Positions 26,710 through 37,934 are shown, counted from the stretch's first letter. The stretch is 64,000 bases of DNA from Erigeron canadensis (GCF_010389155.1 NC_057767.1:4509765-4573764), one strand, 5' to 3'. Made by a program: numbers and translations. The notes: generated by a model not told the origin, from the sequence alone.

Positions 26710-27355
26710 CATCTTTTATGTCTACAAAAACTAGAACTAGAGAATCACATGGCAAAGAGCAAAGACAAATAATTGGTGGCAAAAACACTAAGACCTAAAA
26801 GTTTGATGTAGGTTGGTGTCAAATTTAGCCAGAGTATGATGTGCTTTGGTGGCAAAGTTGGTGATGAACATCGGAAAATTTATATGATTGATGGCAAAAC
26901 TTGAAAAAACGAAAATTTGAAAATTAAAAATATTGGTGGCAAAACTTGGAAAAAACAAAATTTGGTGGTTAAAGTAAAAACTCTTAAAATATATTGTTCT
27001 AAGTCTTCCTTAATTATAATAATATAGGAAGCAATAGTCTTCAGGTTACTAATATATTATAATAATTAAGAAAGAGTTAGGGACAATAGCTTTTGGAGGT
27101 TTTCAATTTTAACCACCACACTTTTAGTTTTTCCAATTTTTGACACCAATCTCTTGAAATTTTAAACTTTCGTTTTTCAATTTTTGACACCAATTTTTTG
27201 AATTTTTCTTGATTTTTTCCACCAAACTACATCAAACTTCTACCAAATTTGACACCAACATGCATGAAACTTTTGGGATTTTAGGTTTTTGCGACCAATG
27301 ATTTTCCTTTATTTTTTGCCCCATATTCTCTTTCTTTCTAAATTTTTGACATAAA
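26710..27355. mobile_element. Large foldback element (imperfect palindrome of about 640 bases)
   Basis: The left arm (26740-27030) contains ATTGGTGGCAAAAAC, GTTGGTGTCAAATTT and GGTGGCAAAACTTGG; the inverse of the right arm (27045-27325) gives ATTGGTCGCAAAAAC, GTTGGTGTCAAATTT and GGTGTCAAAAATTGG in the same order. The centre is AT-rich near 27035-27050. No transposase and no clear target duplication. Confidence 0.6.
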
Positions 27356-27827
27356 CTATATAAAAGAAAACTGCATTTAATAGAAGAATCATACTAGTAA
27401 ACACGCATTTGTAGTGAGTGGTTAACAGTTTTTGACAGTGATGGTGATCAGATATGGTAAGAAAAAAGAAACACCCCTTAGGTGGGGTCCAATCTTAGTG
27501 GTTTTTGGCTGTGAAGGGGGTCTTCAAGGTTATTTGCTACGACGATGTGAAGTGATATGGCATGCTGTCTAGTGAGCGAGATATGATGATGTCGGCTACC
27601 GGTAGTGATATATGATGTTGAACTCGAATGATTTTGATTGTTGTTTATCTATACCGTCAAGAATAAAGGCAGATCTAGAAAATGAAGTTATTGTGTAAAT
27701 GAACGTTTCCTAATAATACAAAAACAATTATATACATCATACAATTGTCACTTATGATTTTTCATATAATTTTTGATCGAATTAAATCTTGTATAGCTTC
27801 ATTTATGATATTAGCTATGGATTTTCT

Positions 27828-28008
27828 AACATGTGTTCACAAGACACATGTTTTGAAACATTAAATGAAGTAAAAAGTTCTATAAATAACAAGAAATACG
27901 TTAGTTCTATGAAGTGTGAAATTTACCATTTTATAATCAAGAATTTCATATTTTAGGAAATAACGACTGCATTTAATGTTACTGAACATGTGTCTTGTGG
28001 CACATGTT
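27828..28008. mobile_element. MITE with AACATGTG ends
   Basis: The left end AACATGTGTTCACAAGACAC and the inverse of the right end, AACATGTGCCACAAGACACA, match and continue to AACATTAAATG on both sides; 181 bases in total. Confidence 0.65.
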
Positions 28009-28871
28009 AAATAAAATATTTTGAAGAAATACTAAACGTTGATTGGAAATGAATATACTACTTGTATTATAATCCATCATAGCTCATGTCTTTTTTATCT
28101 AACTATTTAATAAAACTTTTTTGAAATATGTGATAACATTCATCTAATATAATTATTGTATACCAAATTTGAATTTTTTTTCATGTACATAAAGAACCCT
28201 AATTGAACTATTTTTTTTCTTTTGTTTCTTTTATTTTTATTTATTTTTGTTTGGGGAAAAGGGGAGGTCTATTTAATTTTTTCATAGGTTTTTAATTACA
28301 TCTTCTCTCATTCCCCCATCATTTGAAAATATCTTATTTTGTTTTTTAAAATTTCTTACATGATGTTATCACATTCAAATATTACTATAACACATGATAA
28401 TTATACTAATATACACATCATTTAACATAATCTTCTAACCCATATTTTACATCTCTGGAGAGGTATATGATTTCTCTTTTTCAATTGTTAAATAATTTGT
28501 TAACCAAATAAAATTACTTATAGAATATGTTGTGTGCATTCGGATCATGTAAATTTTCATGCCGAATTTCCTTATTATATATGTCTGTGGTGATATATAT
28601 ATATATTTATTAGCTTATTAAATCGTATAATATACGAATAGATTAAAATATGTTATGACAACTTTGTTTTGATAAGCTTAAAAGACCATGTATAAAACTA
28701 TAAATTATAAGAGTTTTCAAAAAGAAAAAGAAATATATATATATATATATATTAAAAAAAACTAACATCATAAATAACAATAATAAAAATCCAATGAACT
28801 TAAAAAAAATGTTTATGACATCATAAGTAAATTAAGAAAAGAAGAATTAGAGGTGACAAATAAATTATTTA

Positions 28872-29224
28872 CAGTAAAACTCTTATAAATTAATAATGTT
28901 GAGACCCATATATTTTTATTAACTTAGCGAATAATAATATTGATAAATTAATAAATTATTATTTTAAAGAGGTTAATGTATGACAAACTTGATGATGATT
29001 CGGTAGCTTTGAACCAGTCACCAGAAAGAACCATTGCATGTCAACAACACTTCAAAAATTTTTGTTGCAATACGAAAAAACAATACCTCATCTTTTAACT
29101 GCAATGACGAAATTTAAAGATGAACTCAATATAGATTTAAGTAAAAAAAAACTATTGACTATATATTTATTTTTTTATCAAACAATCTTGCAATTTCGGA
29201 ATAATTTAGTAATCATTAATTTAT
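28872..29224 (+). mobile_element. Pogo/Tigger-like (Tc1-mariner superfamily) remnant
   Basis: The left end is TA|CAGTAAAACTCTTATAAATT followed by AATAATGTTGAGACCCATA, close to the terminus of plant pogo-like elements (CAGTAAAACCTCTATAAATT). Inside, at about 28990-29170, broken frames give SVALNQSPERTIA and LLQYEKTIPHLLTAMTKF, which look like the transposase C-terminus. The right side ends in CATTAATTTATAG at 29212-29224 and lacks the last bases of the terminus. Confidence 0.5.
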
Positions 29225-29325
29225 AGTTTGCCGGTACTAATATGTTTGCCGGTAATCATTAATTATTATTGTTTGTCACGACAAATATTGAGTCTATTAA
29301 GATTATCTATATTTATACTATATTA

Positions 29326-30502
29326 CTAGATTTTAGACCCGTGTCCAACACTGGACACGGGGTTTACGATATTATCAATATTAGATCTACATATATTTAA
29401 GTCATAAAAGTTTATAATTTTGAAGATATAGGGTTTTAAGTGTTACATTTTGCAAGTTGTAGTCTAATAATCATATGTTCGTCACTGTCATTATTAGCTG
29501 AGATATATTGATGAAATTGTTTGTCGTATTCATTCCACAAGGTACATGTTATAATAATTTCTCTATTATATAACTTTTTGAAACCAGTTGTACTCATAAT
29601 GTGATATTATTATAAAAGGTAATTAAGAATTAATATATAAACATACTTTTGATCATGTATTTGGCATTCAAGTATATGTATGTGATCATGATGTGGACCC
29701 ATAACACGCATATGTTTATTTTCAATCACTTGTCGTATGATAATTACATAACACTTAAGATTGTTTTCATACTCTTTGATAACAATTAGGTTTCTTGATT
29801 TGAGTGACAATGGTAACTTTAAACATTAATACGCAAACCTAATATACAAATATATATATGTACCTTTTTGACTTGAGAGATATGATACATCTTGAATAGA
29901 GTTCTTATTGACTTCGATTTAATATTCAAGTAACCCTGTGTTGTAAATCGTGTTCTGTTCTGTGACCGTTTCATGTTTTGTGATTCCTATTGTGTTTAAG
30001 ATAAGGATGTTATATATCGTCATCTGTTATTATGTTTTGGATATGTATCTAGAGTTCAAATTGTGTTTATATTAAATATTAAACTATGTATTAATATTTA
30101 TAATTTATAAAAATCTAATCTAATATTGTTAATAAGTCATTAGGTTTTGAAATAATTTTTTGTAAACAATATTTAATATATTGAAATTTTTTTTAACTAA
30201 TTAAATGATTGTAAAATTTATAAAATTTTCTCAAGTTGATGGTTAAAAATAAATATAAATTAAGTATTCAGGGCTAAAAAGTGTAAACTATTGATGAAAA
30301 ACAAAAAAGTGTAAATTAATGAGATTTTTTCTACAAAATAATATAAGTACTAATATAATAATATATTTAGATAATGATTATTAGGATTTTTATTTTATAG
30401 TTAATCTAAATGATGACATAAGCGAAAGTCAATTTGATGAAATTAAGCGATTTGATTGGTTAATAAGTCATTAGTTCAACTGTCTTATAGTATATATTAA
30501 GA
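29326..30502 (-). mobile_element. Non-autonomous Helitron with both ends
   Basis: On the minus strand the element starts A|TCTTAATATATACTATAAG at 30502 and finishes with a 9-base-stem hairpin (CCCGTGTCC, loop AGTGTT, GGACACGGG; 29338-29361), eight bases of spacer and CTAG at 29326-29329, followed by T. The host site is therefore A|T, exactly the Helitron insertion rule, without target duplication. Length 1177 bases. There is no Rep/helicase frame inside; the interior is AT-rich. Confidence 0.78.
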
Positions 30503-31073
30503 TTAACATAAAGCAAATAGTCTCTGTCTAAAATTTTAAGTTTCAATATTTACTTCCCTAAAGTGTTCCTCATATCTATTTATAATACCTTTTCTCTTTC
30601 CTTAAATTTCAACCATTCAATTTTTTCACTTTCCTTCATAAATCATTTTATTCATCTAATTCATTCAAAATCTTTTATCTCAAAAATCATATATCAATAA
30701 ATTATAAAAATTATATGGGTGTTCATAGAATTTCATGCCCTTTTATTAGAGAGTTCATTCGATATACTTTCGACGACTTTTTAAATCCGAGGACGGAGTC
30801 CGTCAAGTAAATAGCCCATGAGTCCATCACCACCCCGCCATCACCTCCATCACTGCCATAACATGTGGATACCGTTCTCCTTAGATTATAAAGATTTACT
30901 CTATATATAATGTCTCTTTTTTATTTAATATAGAGAAGAGATAGAGAGTTGAGCAGTAAACTGTAAATTTAATCTCACGTCGAGTCATACATTAGTAAGA
31001 ATAAACGGTTGATTTTAAGGGAGTAAATAAGGTAAAAACATATGGTAAAATTTATTAGTAGCACGGAAGTTAA

Positions 31074-31082
31074 AAACCCTAG
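31074..31082 (+). promoter_or_regulatory. Telo-box upstream of ASS
   Basis: AAACCCTAG immediately before a CT-rich stretch (CTCTCCACTCTCCACTCTCC) that looks like a 5' untranslated exon ending near 31182 at ACAG|GTATTT. It would be at or near the transcription start of the ASS gene. Confidence 0.45.
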
Positions 31083-31534
31083 TCAACATCATAATCAAAC
31101 AGCTCCCTGCTCTCCACTCTCCACTCTCCACTCCACTAATCTCATCCTTCATTTCATTAATCAATTTACTTGCTAAATACAGGTATTTTTAATATTAATT
31201 AATTAATTATTAATGTAAAATATTATGATAAAAATACTTTGTTATTCCATGTTTCGCATGTATAATGTTAATTAAATTATGGGGATAACAAGTATGCTGC
31301 TAGACTTCCATGATTTTGTGAGGGGGATGGGGAGATTGTGAGGGGGGAATGGAGGAGGATAGATGCTTCTAGCAGCATATTTGTTTTTCCCTTAGATTAT
31401 ATATTCTCTAGCTAAATGTATCTAACTTTAAGCTGATATCTATTGAAAGCATGCTACTTTAGAGCTTGGTTACTTTTAATTGTTATTTGCTATCATGTAT
31501 GATACATGCTACTAGAAGCATATTAGTTATTCCT

Positions 31535-31542
<8 letters not shown>

Positions 31543-31566
<24 letters not shown>
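31543..31566. repeat. (TG)n microsatellite
   Basis: A run of about 12 TG units in the presumed 5' untranslated intron of the ASS gene. Confidence 0.8.
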
Positions 31567-31984
31567 GCTTTTTATCACTTGTATAAACCGGATGATGTGA
31601 GAAATGTTGTTTTTTTCTCAAGAACATCAAATTAACTTAATTCTACTCTAAACGACACGAATGCCTAGGATAGAATCTCAGACTTCTGGAAAGAAAAAAA
31701 CCCCTTTTAATCGACCCACAACTGTGAGAAGCGAGACTCAAACTCTGGTGAGAAATGTTGTTTTTAATTATAATCTTATTGGTACCTTCAACACAGAATC
31801 ATATTGCTGGTAATTAAGAATTGCCGCAGTTTTTTTTATAAAAAGGGCAGTGTGTAACTAATTTGAGGCGTTTTCTTGACGATTTGTGTATGAAGCTCTA
31901 TTTACGTTTTTTGTGTATGAATCTTTATTTGTATACTTGCCTAATGAAAGGGCTTTGTTTGATTGGTAGTTTACTCAGGAAGTT

Positions 31985-34900
31985 ATGGCCAATGACAAGG
32001 GAACACAAGCATCAGATTCTACTAACGGAAAAGGTCTACGTGGGAAGTTAAACAAAGTTGTTTTAGCTTATAGTGGTGGCTTAGATACCTCAGTCATTGT
32101 TCCTTGGCTAAGGTACATTAATGCATATTTTATCTGCACTAGTGATGTCAAACTTTGTATGGTTTGCGGTGTTCGTTCGTGTATATCATAGAATGATAGA
32201 TATTGGAAATGGCCATTGATGAACTGTTTACCTATCAATGTGTTGATTTGGTTTATGTTCATTATCTAATGGTTCAAAAGTTAGAGACCAAATAAGCAAG
32301 AAAGGAAATAGGTAAAATGGGTGAAACGGGTCCAAAGTTGCACTTAATGTACTTTTAATGCATAAAACATCCTAAAACGAGTTATTCAAAAAGTTGTATT
32401 ATTACTGAAATAATGTGATTTGACACTATTTTCTATATTGGATTTACATGTTGCACGAGGAGTCTTTCAGGTTAACCCACCCTGATACTACCCGCAAGGA
32501 GCAAGGTTGTACCAATGAATTGCTATTTTGACCCAAACTTGATTTGTACTGTTTCCCAATCTGCCCCTGCCCATTTTGCTACCTCTAACACGAATGCATA
32601 TGACATGCCCATAGTGGTTATATACACTAATACAAGTTTGTTTGTGCTGAAAGTTCTACTCTTGGTTTTCGCTTCACATAATACATGAATTTTCATTTTG
32701 TAATTATCTTCATCATTTAAATAGCCGTTGGCCATATGCCTTAATTTTATAAAGTGTTATCAAACAGGTGAATTTTACCTGATTGTTTTAATTTTATGAA
32801 CTTGCAGGGAGAATTATGGTTGTGAAGTTGTCTGCTTTACTGCTAACGTTGGTCAAGTAAGCTCTTAACTTGTATAAGATGTTCCATAGAATATGCTTAT
32901 GGGGTGTAGGGCTGAACACATTTTAAACGAAAACCAACAAACTGCCAATTTGAATTTGTCAGTGGTTTGGGTTCATTTGGTTTCTATGGGGGGAAAAGGG
33001 GTTGAATTTAGATATCTCTTTTTATGCCTGATATTACAGAATAATTAGAAATATTACTTGGTTTGTCACATTATTTGCCTTTTTGTAGGGGTCATCAGAA
33101 CTGGAAGGTCTTGAAGCAAAGGCCAAGGCGAGTGGAGCCTGTCAGTTAGTGGTTAAAGATTTGACGGAGGAATTTGTGAAAGACTATGTATACCCTTGTT
33201 TGCGAGCCGGTGCAGTCTATGAGAGAAAGTACTTGTTAGGAACCTCTATGGCCCGACCTGTAATTGCAAAGGTGAATCTCAATTTATGATGGGAAAGTAG
33301 TTAAACTGTAGAGTTGGCAGTTGCCACTTATCTACTGATACAAGGATCGATTTGGGTCACTTTTCATCTGTAACAGACCAAATGGGTTAAACTAATAAAT
33401 CTAACTAAAAAGGAATTGGTCCAATTGGGTTTAACTGACCCTATATTCATTCATTGTTCAATTGGCCAAACCTGTCCATTTGGTCACCTTGACCCAAAGT
33501 GTCTTTTATTTCTGTTCTTTTCCTAGTTTCATCATCTTGAGTTTTATCTAATAAGTACAAATTCTCCTCACCCACCCTTTTCATCAATAAAGGCCATGGT
33601 GGATGTGGCTAGAGAAGTTGGAGCAGATGCTGTTGCCCATGGATGCACAGGAAAGGGAAATGATCAGGTATGTTTCAAAGGCTATTTTTCTATATCAAAT
33701 GATTCACATCCATATCATGCATACCGAAGTTGTACTCCATATAAAGTTGAGTTAAATTTTGCCAAAATAGGTGCGTTTTGAGCTCACATTCTTTGCTCTT
33801 AATCCTGATCTCCAAGTTGTGGTTCCTTGGAGAGAATGGGATATAACTGGAAGAGAAGATGCAATTGAATATGCCAAGAAACACAATGTGCCTGTTCCAG
33901 TCACAAAGAAATCGATATATAGCAGAGACCGGAACCTATGGCACCTCAGTCACGAGGTATGTTTATATTTGCTATATAGAAATCCTATGCATATTGAGTC
34001 AATTAGGGTCATATTTTATCTCTAACAGGTCAACTGGGTGTATGAAGAAATAGCTTAGAAAGTTAGAAGGAAACAAGTCAATGGGTTGAAAGGGTCAAAT
34101 GGGTCGAAAGTTGCTTGAAGTGAATTTTATAAGTATCTTTGACACACTAGTTGAAAGGGTCAGATGGTAAATTAAATTTTGGCCAAAAAGTGTTCTGCGT
34201 CTACCCAACCTGACCCATACAAAAGCTGCCTGTTCTTTTGACCCGTTATCCAACCTGCTTGACCTGACACGCATATTCCATTCTTACAAAGTCACTTGAA
34301 TGTTGGTTTCTAGGTTTTCACTGTCTTTATTGGTGGTACTGTAGGGAGACATCTTGGAAGATCCGGCAAATGAAGCCAAGAAAGACATGTACATGATGTC
34401 TGTTGACCCAGAGGATGCACCTGATAAACCCGAGTGAGTTCTCTATATGCTTTATTATTCTTTTCTCACAACTTTCAACTTTATTATGACCCTCTCTAGT
34501 GGGCTGAAGGGTATAATATAGAAATTTTGCACTAAAGGAAACTGGTAGTGTGGAATGAAAGTAGTCCATACTCCATAGTGTATTTTTTTAATGCATAAAA
34601 AGTCCTAATTTTATTTTAGTCAAAACATTAAATTAGTAAATCCAATTGTATTATTACTTTTAGTTATTATTATTGTAACCATATTTGAACATTCTAATTA
34701 TTTAAGAGATCAAAGTTGCAAATAAAGTATTTGGGTCAAACCCAACCCACCCGTTTTGCCACCTTTACACTCAACTCGTCCTTGTGTTTCTTTCTCACTT
34801 TTCTGTAATATCAAATTAGGTACCTTGAAATAGGTATATCTTCTGGGATTCCCGTATCAATTGATGGTGTGGAACTCTCCCCTGCATCTCTTCTCTCCAA

Positions 34901-35381
34901 GCTCAACGACATCGGAGGCCGACATGGTATTGGTCGAATTGATATGGTGGAAAACCGGCTAGTTGGTATGAAAAGCCGTGGGGTCTATGAGACTCCTGGT
35001 GGAACTATTCTAGCCGTCGCGTGCCGTGAACTTGAGTCACTTACTCTTGACCGAGAAGCGATTCAGTTTAAAGACACCATGGCCCTTAAATACGCTGAGT
35101 TAGTCTATGCAGGAAGGTGGTTTGACCCGCTCCGGGAATCAATGGATGCATTCATGGAGAATATCACCAAAACGACCACCGGTTCAGTGAGGCTCAAACT
35201 GTACAAGGGGTCGGTCATAGTTGCGAGCCGGAAGAGCCCAAATAGTCTATACAGGGAGGACATTTCTTCTTTTGAAAGTGGACAGATATACAATCAGGCG
35301 GATGCTGCTGGATTTATAAGGTTGTATGGGCTACCTATGAGGGTCAGAGCGATGCTTGAAAAAGAGCAGGCTAAAAAGTAA
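31985..35381 (+). CDS. Argininosuccinate synthase (arginine biosynthesis)
   Basis: Joins citrulline and aspartate using ATP, the penultimate step of arginine synthesis, normally in plastids. Seven exons: 31985-32112, 32808-32856, 33089-33271, 33593-33667, 33771-33956, 34345-34433, 34820-35381; all GT-AG; 423 aa. Seen: the ATP-pyrophosphatase P-loop [14 protein letters not shown] (residues 28-41), the second family signature [13 protein letters not shown] spanning exons 4 and 5, [17 protein letters not shown], and [14 protein letters not shown]. The start at 31985 sits 6 bases after an acceptor (TACTCAG|GAAGTTATG), so the preceding exon appears to be untranslated. There is no transit peptide: only about 18 residues precede the conserved core, whereas typical plant ASS has some 75 extra residues. 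A polyadenylation signal AATAAA is at 35480. Confidence 0.95.
32265..32592. mobile_element. hAT-like MITE in ASS intron 1
   Basis: Interior phrases GGGTGAAACGGGTCCAAAGT and GACCCAAACTTG, ending CCCATTTTGCTACCTCTAAC, the same end type as the MITEs in SNF12 and eEF1B introns. Limits approximate. Confidence 0.4.
33310..33500. mobile_element. hAT-like MITE remnant in ASS intron 3
   Basis: Contains the GAGTTGGCAG, AAATGGGTTAAAC and TTGACCCAAAG words of this family. The ends are degraded. Confidence 0.3.
34025..34270. mobile_element. hAT-like MITE remnant in ASS intron 5
   Basis: Carries GGTCAACTGGGTG and GGGTCGAAAGTTGC at one side and TTTTGACCCGTTATCCAACC at the other, an inverted layout as in the neighbouring introns. 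Similar words recur at 34600-34770 in the next intron. Confidence 0.35.
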
Positions 35382-36219
35382 TTTGAATAGCGAGTAGACC
35401 GTCCTAGTTACTGTTTGGCATTTGGTCTTTTGCTGAAACTTTCAAGGGGTTATGACCTGATGTTTGCCTTGCATAAAGTAATAAAGCATAGAACTTTAGG
35501 TCCATCGAGAAGTTTAGATGCATTATGTTAACCCTCTTGACTAATCGCTTATTATGAACATTTAAAGTATTGTTCATTCAGTGCTACGTTTAAGTGATTT
35601 CTGAAAGTTGTCTGTTTTATTTAAATTTTGACCGCAGAACTCTCCATTCTAGCATGAGATAATAGGTGATTGGTGCTGTTTGGTAAGCGGACTGTTCAAA
35701 CTTGACTGGTAAAATCAGTCAAAATGAAATCAACTAACTTGGACATCCATTCTTGAAAAGGTTTGTGACTTTGTGACTTTGTGGTATAGCACAAAGCAAT
35801 AAACATGATTCACGGTTCTAGTCAGGTATTGGCCCTTAAAGACGCATCCAATATGATTTGTGCATTTCTTTAAACTTTTGAAACACGTGAATTTGTAATA
35901 AGTACACTAATACTGTTTAAAGCACAATTTGTTATAATGTTGATGTACACCTAAGGTACAGACTTGTAAAGGCTAAACCTTAACCAGTGTTGTATCCAAG
36001 ATTTGAACCGGAACTTGCTACATTCAATTCCTAAAGACCACTGAACCATGACTAATCCAGAATAGCAGTACTAAAGATCCGATGAATAGGATGTATTTTT
36101 TTCTTGCATAGTTGTGACATTTACGATGACACAACTGTAAATAGGACATACACCCAACAGTCAACATGAGTTATTTACATCCAAGAAGACAGATAAAAAT
36201 TAGAACTAAAATATTGTAG
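35382..36219. other. Intergenic between ASS and the U5 array
   Basis: ASS 3' flank and the 3' flank of U5 copy 1. No gene recognised. Confidence 0.5.
35480..35485 (+). promoter_or_regulatory. Polyadenylation signal of ASS
   Basis: AATAAA about 100 bases after the ASS stop codon, followed by T-rich sequence. A plausible near-upstream element; plant signals are loose, so this is inference. Confidence 0.35.
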
Positions 36220-36348
36220 GAGTCCTTTCAAAAAGAAAGTAACTCTCCAAAAATAGGCGTATGCCACTTTATACAACGAGCACACGGTATTCTTTAGTAA
36301 AAGGCGAAAGAATAGTTCGCTTTGTGCTCATTGCATGGCTGCGTGCCT
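36220..36348 (-). ncRNA. U5 spliceosomal snRNA, copy 1
   Basis: U5 snRNA aligns exon ends in the catalytic spliceosome. On the minus strand the sequence begins near AGGCACGCAGCC (36348), folds into a long stem I closed by TTTCGCCTTTTACTAAAGA, whose CGCCTTTTACT is the invariant exon-binding loop I, then has the Sm-protein site ATTTTTGGAG, and ends in a hairpin (GAGT..CTTTC / GAAAGGACTC). The total of about 129 bases fits plant U5. Upstream are a plant snRNA USE (36413-36423) and a TATA box (36371-36378) 34 bases apart, the Pol II spacing. Downstream, CAATATTTTAGTTCTAA resembles the plant snRNA 3' box. The ends are set by promoter distance and hairpin, so they may be off by a few bases. Confidence 0.92.
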
Positions 36349-36370
36349 TTCAACCACCAACCCAGATTAT

Positions 36371-36423
36371 AATTTATAGATACCCCTTTCCTATATGCTT
36401 CTGCTGCTCAACCGATGTGGGAT
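36371..36423 (-). promoter_or_regulatory. snRNA promoter (USE + TATA) of U5 copy 1
   Basis: The minus strand has ATCCCACATCG (36413-36423), an exact match to the plant snRNA upstream sequence element RTCCCACATCG, then 34 bases, then TATAAATT (36371-36378). A spacing of about 33-34 bases selects RNA polymerase II; Pol III snRNA genes have about ten bases fewer. Confidence 0.85.
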
Positions 36424-36928
36424 CAATACAACAACCTTTCACTTAATTTATTCATTTTAACTTTTCCAAATTAAGTTACGTCACTTGTATAAACATATGG
36501 TGGTAATCATCTTTATAAGAAATGTAATTACAGAACCATTAATATTCACATCAACGACTGCACATACCTCTTATGTTGTGCATTGAAAACTACAGAATCT
36601 CTCCCGTGGTCGAAACAATGCCTTTTCGTTGTAATTTCGAACAACTAAGTCATGTTTAACACAAAAACTTCTTGCATCAAAAGAAAGCTAAATGGGTTGT
36701 ACATAGTCTTTGGTGATTTCATCTACAAGTTTTGAACAAATGTGATTCATTTGACCAAAATACTTTCATGTAGGAATTTATGATCACGGTGAACAGGCTG
36801 GATCGTAATATGCCATGTTTCTAGTGGGTCAAAACCTGTTGGTTCAACAAAATTTAATCATTTAATCCATTCGATTGTTCAAAAAGATCAAACTTGACAG
36901 AAAATATTTACTTCTAAATAATTGGTCG

Positions 36929-37053
36929 GAACCTTTTAAAAAAAAGACTCTCCAAAAATAGGCGTATGCCACTTTAGACAACGAACACACGGTATTCTTT
37001 AGTAAAAGGCGAAAAAATAGTTCACTTTGTGCTCATTGCATGGCTGCGTACCT
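36929..37053 (-). ncRNA. U5 spliceosomal snRNA, copy 2 (divergent)
   Basis: The same layout as copy 1 with intact loop I (CGCCTTTTACTAAAGA) and Sm site (ATTTTTGGAG). One change in stem I (CTTTCG to TTTTCG) still allows a G-U pair, and the 3' hairpin (AGTCTTTT / AAAAGGTTC) needs wobble pairs. The promoter is weaker than in copies 1 and 3: the USE reads GTCCCACATTG and sits 42 bases from the TATA box. It could be expressed at a low level or be a recent pseudogene. Confidence 0.82.
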
Positions 37054-37074
37054 CTACAGTTTCTGACCTGCCTC

Positions 37075-37135
37075 TTTTTATAGGCAATTTGGTACTTGGC
37101 TCTTACCTGCTTTTGTTTGCTACTCAATGTGGGAC
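37075..37135 (-). promoter_or_regulatory. snRNA promoter of U5 copy 2, altered
   Basis: USE-like GTCCCACATTG (37125-37135; the consensus ends CATCG) and TATAAAAA (37075-37082), with 42 bases between, about eight more than in the Pol II consensus spacing. Confidence 0.65.
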
Positions 37136-37783
37136 TACTAGTGTCTTGTGCTTTCAATTTGTCGATGATTTACTGTAAACCAACCTTCTACATATGTGAA
37201 CATGATATATGTTATATATGTTTTATTTCAAGATAGCTTATACATAAGAATCATGCCTCAAACATCAATACCCAAAACTGTTTCGTTATATTTTACTTGA
37301 TATTTGTATATATATTCAGCTTGTCAGTCGGTTTATCGTAACCTGCCTTCTACATGAACATGGTATATGAGTCGCTTATTCATATCAACACTTAGAATCA
37401 TCTACAAACAAGCCCGGTTCATTCTGTTTTTACTTAATACTGTATCTTGTTTCAAAACAGGAATTCGCAAAATAATGTACATCGCTAGAAAATCCTTTTG
37501 TTTACAAGACAATTAATGATTTAATGGGTAAGAACATGATGGATTGATGGGTGTAAGAGGTCTGAAAGTTTAGCTTCATACCATTGTGCATTTGACATAT
37601 GTAGGTCAAAAATGTTTTCATGGGTTAGCCCGAACCAACCAACCAAACCCTTTTGTACAGTGATAATTTTGAATTAAAGGCATAGATATAGAAACCAGTT
37701 CGCATAACATATCGTATTTTGTGTAAACAGAACTGAAATAAGATCAATCTATCAGTAGAAAATTTAATACTAAAAATTGGTAA

Positions 37784-37912
37784 GAGTCCTTTCGAAAAGA
37801 AAGAAACTCTCCAAAAATAGGCGTATGCCACTTTATACAACGAGCACACGGTATTCTTTAGTAAAAGGCGAAAGAATAGTTCGCTTTGTGGTCAATGCAT
37901 GGCTGCGTGATT
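37784..37912 (-). ncRNA. U5 spliceosomal snRNA, copy 3
   Basis: Begins near AATCACGCAGCC (37912), then CAAAGCGAACTATTCTTTCG, loop I CGCCTTTTACTAAAGA, Sm site CCTATTTTTGGAG and a strong terminal hairpin (GAGTTTCTTTC / GAAAGGACTC). From loop I to the Sm site it matches copy 1 without a difference by eye. The promoter has a USE with one change (ATCCCACGTCG, 37976-37986) and TATAAAAG (37935-37942), 33 bases apart. CAATTTTTAGTATTAAA downstream resembles the plant snRNA 3' box. Confidence 0.91.
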
Positions 37913-37934
37913 TTAGACTTGCTACCCAGCTTAT

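Noticed and set aside
31680..31745. SINE in the ASS leader intron
   Set aside because: A box-B-like GAGTTTGAGTCTCGC on the minus strand was seen, but no box A or tail could be found.
31863..32051. 62-codon frame overlapping the ASS start
   Set aside because: It is out of frame with the ASS core and has no recognisable transit-peptide composition with a cleavage context; it is a shadow.
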